Shown in pieces: positions 27,301 through 32,017 of a DNA stretch of 32,017 bases (within the stretch, counting starts at the first letter, position 1; every line of letters begins with the position of its first letter). The stretch is from Bacteroidaceae bacterium (GTDB lineage Bacteria > Bacteroidota > Bacteroidia > Bacteroidales > Bacteroidaceae): the NCBI GenBank assembly GCA_017516265.1, contig JAFXDL010000188.1, positions 1 to 32,017 on the forward strand, given 5' to 3'. A model generated the notes under the pieces. The model was not told where the DNA came from, ran no database searches, and saw only the letters and a program-made list of their open reading frames with translations. The translations under genes were made by a program, and so were the position numbers.

Positions 27301-27608
27301 TTGACATTCAAAGTTGTCTGTCCGGTATATGTAAACGTCTGCGTCTGCATACCAATGAATGAAAAGACGATTGTCAATTCGCCCTTTTCATCAGTAGGTA
27401 CCTTCAGCGAGTAGTTACCATTAAAGTCGGTCGTCGTACCGGTAATAATACGCTTTTGGCTGTTTTGGAATGTAATGTTCACTCCAATACAGGGTTCTTC
27501 GCTGCCTGCAAAAATCTCTGTCACAGTACCTGTCACCATTTTCTGGGCAACCGCCTGATGAGCAACACAAAGCAGCAATACGATGATTATATTTTTAATT
27601 TTGTCCAT
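24330..27608 (-). CDS. susC-like: SusC/RagA-family TonB-dependent outer-membrane transporter (first pair)
   Basis: A 1092-residue protein. The signal peptide is cut after about residue 21 (AVA-QKMV). A carboxypeptidase-regulatory-like domain (about 24-110, GTTTDFNGNYSLKVP) is followed by the plug (about 115-265) with IRIRGTATLNSNADPLIVIN and the canonical SIEVLKDAASTAVYGTAGANG, and by the barrel, ending SMGVTINF with the terminal phenylalanine typical for BAM recognition. The barrel loop DVNNDGTINKNDIVYLGN is common in this family. It forms a TonB-driven importer with the SusD 16 bases downstream. It follows the first FAS1 gene after 43 bases. Confidence 0.97.
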   Translation of the reverse strand: MDKIKNIIIVLLLCVAHQAVAQKMVTGTVTEIFAGSEEPCIGVNITFQNSQKRIITGTTTDFNGNYSLKVPTDEKGELTIVFSFIGMQTQTFTYTGQTTLNVKMESDAATQIKEVVVQGNRGARNDMGVTARQMAFATQKINMDDLTATQPVTSIEEALQGQLGGVDILVGGDPGARSSIRIRGTATLNSNADPLIVINGVPYSTDIDDSFDFNTANEEDFAQMLSLNPNDIESIEVLKDAASTAVYGTAGANGVLLITTKKGAMGKTRFSFSTKNSYKIEPESMPMLGGNEYVAYIQDAIWNAANARGLAGQIGLLEYLFDTPEIGYKPDWRYFDEYNQDVDWLDYLTQNTFTTDNSFSMSGGGEKATYRYSLSYLNEGGTTKGTGLTRLNTSIDIGYRFSEKITVNAEYTYSDSKKKAPYTDALRAEAMRKMPNKSPYYIDDETGEMTDTYFTRQNSEEFQGAFNGKSDGNARNFHPLIMAEDSYNNLRTREQKMTVRGRFYPTEQLQFSGYVSMKYNTKRAEKFLPQTAVGVNPDSEHANRAENAFTNNFSLNTEIKGMYNNSWLDNKHQLTAIAIWRTQESRSSNSSAVRYNVASASLADPASGSGILLKQGSGLSLGRTLSGIGSVVYTLLDRYTINGTFNYEGNSAISRDNRWGFFPSVGVSWQFADEPFMQWSKNVLTEWKWRVSYGESGAKPSGTSPYVGTYTSLGQYMDGNAVSANTMQLNNLKWERSAEWNLGFDFNLWENKVTGSFDYYNKKTVDLLQKKYYIPTSTGYANNYLAYYNAGSLRNKGFEFRADWLALDQKEWKLSFNFNISRNISEILDMPNLTEEQYTMGNGNYATRILPGTSVGSFFGYKYLGVYQNLEDTYAKDADGKVITDFEGKPVIMSNDIYRCYPGDAKYADVNNDGTINKNDIVYLGNYNPVLSGGGGFKLSYKNWSLNVFMHYRLGQKVINRARMNAESMYGADNQSTAVLRRWRNEGDLTDIPRALWGYGYNYLGSDRFVDDCSFLRFKTLTLNYTLPKDFCKNLGLSSANVFVTGYDLFTLTKYKGQDPEVTLPKNVTDFAEDNSQTPRSRRFSMGVTINF

Positions 27609-27651
27609 ATCTTCTTACTATCTATTATATAGTGAATAACTGAAGGCCTCA

Positions 27652-30012
27652 TCAAAACATATCTTCCACAAAATGAGCGGGGCCATCCTCGAACACAAAA
27701 GGCAGATAGTCATAGGCATCAGAGAATTTGATGCGCTTGCCCTCTACACCTGTTTCGCGGTCAATGATGGTTGCATAGAGCGATTCACCGTCATCATGGA
27801 TGTTCATATTGGTAGTGATAATCTCAACCATACCGCCTACCACCTTCGTTTCTTGCTGCAAAGTGACCAAACCACCCTGGTCAGCCGTTGTCTCACCCCA
27901 ACCCAAGTAAGGATAATTGGTGAACGATGCGGTTGTCAGTGGTACAAAATAGAGTTTCACATACTCCAGCAATGCATTGGCATCGGTAATCTCTACATAA
28001 TCAAAGAAGGCTGCATCGCCCACCATGGCTTCAGCAGCAGCTGCCACACCAGGCACACGATTCTCCTTGATGGCAGTCTCTACGGCTTGTGTAGTAGGAA
28101 TGAGCATCAAGCAACTTTCCTTCATGAACGAGAAGGTTCCACCGGAGGTGTTGACCAATTTAGCCTTGTTGAGCAGATTGATCCAACCATAAAATTCTGT
28201 AGTAGCATCACTACTGTTGTTCGCCATCAAACGTACCAGACGACTGTTGTTCTGAGATGCATAATTTCCAGGGAACAACAGGTTGTCATACGAATAGGCA
28301 TGACCATTGGTCCATCCATTCTCATCGCCACAATAGGCCAAAGGAGCGAATGTTGTCCAAATCTGGTCATCGGTCATGGTATTGGCCGCATACTTCAGAG
28401 TGTTGTTATACAGGATACTATTGGTAATCTTTCCATCCTTCAAGTACCAATAGAGTTTGAAATCTGCGGTCAGCGTAGGCAACACTTTGATGCCCTCCAA
28501 AGGCAACACAGAATTGCCGTCAATCGGGCTTGACACATGGGCATTCACGTAAGCCGCCATGGTAGAACTGTTGATACCCTTGGGCGATTCGGCAGAAACC
28601 AATGCACCCTCCACACGCTCGATACCGGCATTGGTGTACATCTGGTCGTTGGTCGGATAGAACATGATGTACTTCACCGCATTGGTAGTCAGTGTAGAAG
28701 CCATGCCTGAGTTGTTAAGCATCTCATTGAAATAGCTCAAGTTCTTGTACTGGAAAGCAGGACCCGTCACAGCACGGAACTTCACGGGCGGAGTCAACAC
28801 CGAGCAACCATACAGCACGCCATTGGAGCAGATGATACGGTCCTCCTGTTGCACTTCATCAGGATTGATGTTGATGATTTCGCCAGAAATGTTCTCCAAC
28901 TTGCCTTTCTTGATTTCTCCCGGAAGAGCGATGGATGCCGGATATACACAACTCTTCATAATCTCCTGCATGGTCACAGAGTCAATTTCTTCCAGAGAGG
29001 TATATCCTCCCTGTCCCCAATACTCGTTGAAGAAGTTTTGGAAAGCCTCATCCGTAGGCGCAAAAATGGAGTAAGCCTGATAAGCGAGAGTGCCAACCTG
29101 CGTATAATCCATCACAGCCCCCCACTCGCTATTGATGTTCACCAGCGGCAGGTGGTGATAATGATGGAACAATGAGTCGGTCCCCAACTCAATGGTCTGC
29201 TCATTATCGTATTCAAAATACTGGCTCTTGTCATACAGGTCTATGATGCGTTTGTACTTGCCTGCACTCTTCATTTCGGAGTAAATGGTCTCCAATGGTT
29301 TGAGCACTCTATCTACCTTATATATATAACCGTTGCGTGCAATGCGTTCATATTCGGTCACCGCCGCATTGGCCACATTGAATCCGTCATCGCCTTTCCA
29401 TCCTGTCTCGGGGTAGAAATATTCATAGTTCTCCTTGGCATCCACGCCCTTCGTCTGGAACATGCGATACGAGAAAACAGGAAGCATACGCTCATTGTGG
29501 AAAATAGAGATATTACGTCCACGGATAGAGTCATACATCTGTGTGATAGTGTCTTGACTATAGGTACGGAACTTATAGAAGAGACCTGCATTCAGGTTCA
29601 ACTGTTCTTCTGTAGCTCCATCACCTTCACTCGGACGGAAATTGACAAGCTTATTCTTGTCAAAAGAATAATAAAGGATATGGAAGCCGATGAGTTTCTT
29701 CACCTCACTCTTGTCCACCTGGGTAATGTCTTCTGTCCCATAATTCTCCTTCAAATAGGTTTTCATGGCTTCGTCATCGGGAGCCATCACCGTCAGGATA
29801 GACTTGCCGTTCAATATCGGTTGGTATCCGGCCATATCTACACCTTTCAAGAAAATGCTATAGTTCCCGTCCGCCTGCAGATCCTCATAAATCGGACCAC
29901 CAATCCAATTCGGAGTTTCGAAGTATTCCTCCATATCCGAACAAGAAGAGAATGTCCATGAAGCGAGCAGCAACACTCCGAGCGATTTCCTTAATTGTTT
30001 AAATCTTTTCAT
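27652..30012 (-). CDS. Multi-FAS1 domain surface lipoprotein, first gene of the locus
   Basis: A 786-residue protein with a lipobox FSSC (Cys24). Up to four FAS1-like units can be seen. Unit one (about 45-240) has ILTVMAPDDEAM (72-83) and NGYIYKVDRVLKP (227-239). Unit two (about 245-410) has YSIFAPTDEAFQNFF (314-328) and NGVLYGCSVLTPP (397-409). A third (about 420-570) has YIMFYPTNDQM, and a fourth (about 590-730) has CLMLIPTTQAV. The last two are degenerate. The protein is probably displayed on the cell surface and may capture the substrate for the SusCD pair that follows. It is the first gene of the operon, with candidate promoters at 30050-30078 and 30303. A role in attachment to host or plant polymers cannot be excluded. 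Confidence 0.82.
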   Translation of the reverse strand: MKRFKQLRKSLGVLLLASWTFSSCSDMEEYFETPNWIGGPIYEDLQADGNYSIFLKGVDMAGYQPILNGKSILTVMAPDDEAMKTYLKENYGTEDITQVDKSEVKKLIGFHILYYSFDKNKLVNFRPSEGDGATEEQLNLNAGLFYKFRTYSQDTITQMYDSIRGRNISIFHNERMLPVFSYRMFQTKGVDAKENYEYFYPETGWKGDDGFNVANAAVTEYERIARNGYIYKVDRVLKPLETIYSEMKSAGKYKRIIDLYDKSQYFEYDNEQTIELGTDSLFHHYHHLPLVNINSEWGAVMDYTQVGTLAYQAYSIFAPTDEAFQNFFNEYWGQGGYTSLEEIDSVTMQEIMKSCVYPASIALPGEIKKGKLENISGEIININPDEVQQEDRIICSNGVLYGCSVLTPPVKFRAVTGPAFQYKNLSYFNEMLNNSGMASTLTTNAVKYIMFYPTNDQMYTNAGIERVEGALVSAESPKGINSSTMAAYVNAHVSSPIDGNSVLPLEGIKVLPTLTADFKLYWYLKDGKITNSILYNNTLKYAANTMTDDQIWTTFAPLAYCGDENGWTNGHAYSYDNLLFPGNYASQNNSRLVRLMANNSSDATTEFYGWINLLNKAKLVNTSGGTFSFMKESCLMLIPTTQAVETAIKENRVPGVAAAAEAMVGDAAFFDYVEITDANALLEYVKLYFVPLTTASFTNYPYLGWGETTADQGGLVTLQQETKVVGGMVEIITTNMNIHDDGESLYATIIDRETGVEGKRIKFSDAYDYLPFVFEDGPAHFVEDMF

Positions 30013-30049
30013 ATAAAGTTATTCTAGTTATTTTTTATTCTTATGCCAT

Positions 30050-30078
30050 CAAAATTACTACTTTGATACAAATTCAAA
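30050..30078 (-). promoter_or_regulatory. Candidate proximal promoter of the SusCD-FAS1 operon
   Basis: TAATTTTG on the minus strand (30050-30057) matches TAnnTTTG, with TTTG at 30075-30078 after a 17-base spacer. The spacing is short for this promoter class. It would give a leader of about 30 bases. Confidence 0.35.
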
Positions 30079-30302
30079 AGAAAAACACCGATTAATAAAA
30101 GGCTTTTTTCTAGTAGTAGTCAATGTCCTTACGTTTTCATGTCTGTCCCCTTTCAACTTTTTCTTTTCTATCTTGTTTCTTTCTTTTTCCTATTTGATTC
30201 ATTTCGCAAAACTGCAAAATCACAACCAAAGGAAGTGAAATCAGTAGTTAATATAAGCAGTTAATTAGTTTATCAAAATACTCTCTATACAATAATGCGC
30301 TG

Positions 30303-30310
30303 CAAATATA
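30303..30310 (-). promoter_or_regulatory. Candidate distal -7 box of the SusCD-FAS1 operon
   Basis: TATATTTG on the minus strand is a perfect TAnnTTTG match but has no TTTG at -33. It would give a leader of about 285 bases. The transcribed part would hold a pyrimidine-rich stretch and a short GCAAAA direct repeat (about 30206-30221). Confidence 0.35.
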
Positions 30311-30569
30311 AACATTTAAAATCAATTATTAATCATTCTTTTCAAAAAAAATTTTATCCCCTCAATATTAAAATCGCATATACTTACAATAAGGAATCTC
30401 GGCTACCTCTTCAAAATATGCTCCATAAAGGAGCCGAAACAACTGTTTTACAAACCATTACCGTATTAAATAGCATTTCTTTTAGAAAATCAAGTACCCC
30501 AATGACACACATCATCCATTTACAATAACTAATTTACGTTAACGCACACAACAACAGGATAAGTGAAGC

Positions 30570-30587
30570 TGTACATGCGAAACTTAA
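30570..30587 (+). repeat. 18-base repeat TGTACATGCGAAACTTAA, copy 2
   Basis: Exact match to 4778-4795, about 26 kb away and in the same orientation. It lies 68 bases before the parD promoter. Confidence 0.7.
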
Positions 30588-30654
30588 ATTGCATTACGAA
30601 AATGGGCAAAAAGTTAAATTGTTGGAATAAGAATAGCAAAAATAGGAGAAAACG

Positions 30655-30685
30655 TTTGCTGCATTACCAAATATTGGTAACTTTG
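30655..30685 (+). promoter_or_regulatory. parD promoter with operator-like palindrome
   Basis: TTTG at 30655-30658, a 19-base spacer, and TAACTTTG at 30678-30685 form a near-ideal Bacteroides promoter. A palindrome TTACCAA-ATA-TTGGTAA (30664-30680) lies in the spacer and overlaps the -7 box. This is the expected site for autorepression by a ribbon-helix-helix antitoxin. The predicted leader is only about 12 bases. Confidence 0.7.
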
Positions 30686-30703
30686 CAGCAAAATGATAAG
30701 AAT

Positions 30704-30949
30704 ATGAGGACAACATCAGTAGCACTCGGTAATTATTTTGAGAACTTCATCCGGATGAAGGTTGAACAAGGACGTTATAACAATGCCAGTGAAGTCATTC
30801 GTGCAGGACTACGCCTGTTAGAAGAGAAAGAGAGCCAATTGCAAGAATTAAGACTCGCAATTTCAGAAGGCTTGGAAAGTGGCATTGCAGAGAACTTCAA
30901 CCCCAAAGAGCATCTTTGTTCATTAAAAGCGAAACGTGCCAATGGCTAA
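30704..30949 (+). CDS. parD: Type II antitoxin, ParD family
   Basis: An 81-residue protein that starts [20 protein letters not shown]. The N-terminal ribbon-helix-helix (about 3-45, with [16 protein letters not shown]) binds DNA, and the C-terminal helix (about 45-81) wraps and neutralises the ParE toxin. The reading frame stays open back to 30563, but the ATG at 30704 is chosen because it fits the family length and lies just after the promoter. The last eight bases overlap the start of parE (ATGGCTAA), the usual translational coupling of these operons. The antitoxin appears intact even though the toxin frame is interrupted. Confidence 0.9.
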   Translation: MRTTSVALGNYFENFIRMKVEQGRYNNASEVIRAGLRLLEEKESQLQELRLAISEGLESGIAENFNPKEHLCSLKAKRANG

Positions 30950-31253
30950 ATATCGTTTTACCAACAAAGCTGTTGAGGATTTATCGGACATTTGGGAATA
31001 CACCATCAACGTTTGGTCTGAATGACAAGCAGACGTTTATTACGACATGCTGATAGATTGTTGCCAAAAGATTACGACTAATCCGAGAATTTATGGTTCA
31101 AGATATGAGGAAGTTGCAGAAGATCTGTACGGATATAGAGCCAACAAGCATATCATTTTCTACCGGATTCTTCCTAATGATGATATACTTATCATCAGAA
31201 TATTACACCAGAAAATGGATTTAAAGCATCATCTGACAGATGGACCCAATTAA
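30942..31253 (+). pseudogene. parE: ParE/RelE-family toxin with in-frame stop
   Basis: The frame from ATG 30942 reads [20 protein letters not shown] and then TINVWSE. A TGA follows at 31023-31025 (codon 28), and the family sequence resumes in the same frame (QADVYYDMLIDCCQKI, then YRANKHIIFYRILPNDDI and ILHQKMDLKHHL) to the TAA at 31251. Without the stop it would be a normal 103-residue ParE, which poisons DNA gyrase in known cases. The stop probably replaced an arginine codon (CGA or AGA to TGA, one change). An ATG at 31047 could start a 68-residue fragment that lacks the N-terminal helices. No recoding signal is evident. Either a real inactivating mutation or a sequencing error is possible. 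Confidence 0.85.
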
Positions 31254-31258
31254 ACAAC

Positions 31259-31302
31259 AAAGTGGAGCATAGCCATCGCGGCCGTGCTCCACTTTCTTTT
31301 TT
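31259..31302 (+). terminator. Intrinsic terminator of parDE
   Basis: A perfect 11-base stem (AAAGTGGAGCA 31259-31269 with TGCTCCACTTT 31285-31295) and a 15-base loop, followed by CTTTTTT (31296-31302). It lies 6 bases after the parE frame and 33 bases from the end of the convergent gene, so it may also limit readthrough from that side. Confidence 0.85.
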
Positions 31303-31334
31303 CACTAATACAACATTATTATTAACGCACTTGC

Positions 31335-32017
31335 TTATGGTGCTTTCATTATCTCATTCACGGTAAGGGGGATGTTATAGTCGATGCGATCACATTGAAT
31401 AGTCATGCTGAAGCTGTCCTCCTTACTCCCTCCATGGACAGAAAAAGACTTCAACAGCCCATCAATTTTGGAGAATACACCTTCAAACGTGTAATCATAT
31501 TTGTAAACATGCTTGTCATTACGGAGTGTAATTTCCGTGTCTGTTTCATGGACAATGCTGAGATTCCTCTTATTCTCTTCAAACTTTCCCATCAGCACAT
31601 CCAATGTAATCCAATTGTTGAGGTCATGCTCCTGATTCATTCGCAGCGTTGCAATCTCCAACTCACCGTCACTCCACATCTTCATGCTGTCGGGAGTATA
31701 GAGGAAGGTCGTTTGATGCGAATGCACCGACTCCTCCTGCAAATCCATTCTACTGAAGTCTCCTTTTTCTGCTCGCAAGATGGTGTAGGTTACCTTTCCT
31801 GCCACATCACTTTTTCCCGGTATGCAGCATGTCATTTGCATCTGACAACTACGCACTTCCTTCATCCCAGCCATAGCCCTGTCGATAATCTGGGCCGCAC
31901 GTGCTTCGCCCGAAATCAGGATTTTGGCACCAAAGAATACTCCTATCATCACCACGGCCGCCACTCCTACGGTGCGTACATACCGCCACCAGGATACACG
32001 CTTGGAAGTTTCGGGCA
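31335..32017 (-). CDS. Membrane-anchored periplasmic protein, RseB/LolA-like (5' end outside window)
   Basis: The frame is open to the right edge. A GTG at 31962-31964 is a possible start, but the open frame upstream (PETSKRVSWWRYVRTVG) reads as a cytoplasmic, positively charged flank of a membrane segment. The real start therefore probably lies outside. The visible part has one membrane segment (VGVAAVVMIGVFFGAKILI), then ARAAQIIDRAMAGMKEVRSC and about 185 periplasmic residues in alternating beta-strands, with FLYTPDSMKMW and TEITLRND, like LolA/RseB folds that bind lipids or signals. Such proteins in Bacteroidetes are often encoded beside ECF sigma factors, but no sigma factor is in view. 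The fold assignment is by general appearance only. Confidence 0.55.
   Translation of the reverse strand, partial: PETSKRVSWWRYVRTVGVAAVVMIGVFFGAKILISGEARAAQIIDRAMAGMKEVRSCQMQMTCCIPGKSDVAGKVTYTILRAEKGDFSRMDLQEESVHSHQTTFLYTPDSMKMWSDGELEIATLRMNQEHDLNNWITLDVLMGKFEENKRNLSIVHETDTEITLRNDKHVYKYDYTFEGVFSKIDGLLKSFSVHGGSKEDSFSMTIQCDRIDYNIPLTVNEIMKAP

Larger units (their letters stand above)
30013..30654. other. Gene-poor region between the locus and parDE
   Basis: About 640 bases of AT-rich sequence without a supportable gene. It holds the two candidate minus-strand promoter elements, a T/C-rich tract (about 30150-30200 on the plus strand), and the 18-base repeat at 30570. No regulator gene or small RNA can be supported. 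Confidence 0.6.

Noticed and set aside
30295-30528. Plus-strand open frame of 77 codons in the gene-poor region
   Set aside because: No recognisable motif, unusual composition, no promoter at a suitable distance, and no stronger support than chance in AT-rich DNA.
30563-30703. Longer N-terminus for ParD
   Set aside because: The extra 47 codons overlap the promoter and operator, are Lys/Asn-rich, and do not fit the ParD family length.
31023-31025. TGA in parE as a selenocysteine or recoded codon
   Set aside because: ParE toxins have no selenocysteine at this place and no hairpin of the required kind follows; a nonsense mutation or a read error is simpler.
1-32017. tRNA, rRNA or prophage genes
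   Set aside because: I saw no cloverleaf-like sequence with CCA-proximal stems, no rRNA segments and no phage structural or integrase genes.

Overview
The window looks like a chromosomal segment of a gut-type Bacteroidales bacterium, most likely Bacteroidaceae (Bacteroides or Phocaeicola-like). The reasons are tandem SusC/SusD pairs, promoters of the Bacteroides type (TTTG at -33, TAnnTTTG at -7), few Shine-Dalgarno sequences, and the rpmH / efp / PASTA-rluD-ddl and M23-dxr-rseP neighbourhoods. I cannot name a species from the sequence alone.

Left part (1-8533), mostly housekeeping. On the minus strand a cluster runs rpmH (a 54-codon gene at 2328-2492), a membrane-anchored PASTA protein, the pseudouridine synthase rluD, and the start of D-alanine-D-alanine ligase (ddl), which leaves the window at base 1. 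efp is divergent from rpmH and is followed by a family 2 glycosyltransferase. A second minus-strand group is an M23 peptidase, dxr (isoprenoid synthesis) and the site-2 protease rseP. The spaces between these genes hold many palindromic or tandem repeats. One palindrome is present twice, inside the coding ends of rluD and ddl.

Middle part (8730-30012), a polysaccharide utilisation locus of about 21 kb on the minus strand. In transcription order it is: FAS1 (fasciclin) lipoprotein, SusC, SusD, FAS1 lipoprotein, FAS1 lipoprotein, a second SusC, a second SusD, and a secreted beta-helix protein. Gaps are only 7 to 54 bases, so this is probably one operon. It ends at a clear intrinsic terminator near 11083-11110. 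A family 1 pectate lyase follows with its own -7 box. The lyase suggests a pectic substrate. No regulator and no glycoside hydrolase is visible, so the locus seems specialised for binding and import. Three multi-FAS1 lipoproteins linked to two SusCD pairs are its most unusual feature.

Right part (30013-32017). A gene-poor stretch of about 690 bases leads to a parD/parE toxin-antitoxin operon. Its antitoxin is intact and has a near-ideal promoter with an operator-like palindrome, but the toxin has an in-frame TGA at codon 28. A hairpin terminator follows, and then a convergent membrane-anchored periplasmic protein (RseB/LolA-like by appearance) that runs off the right edge.
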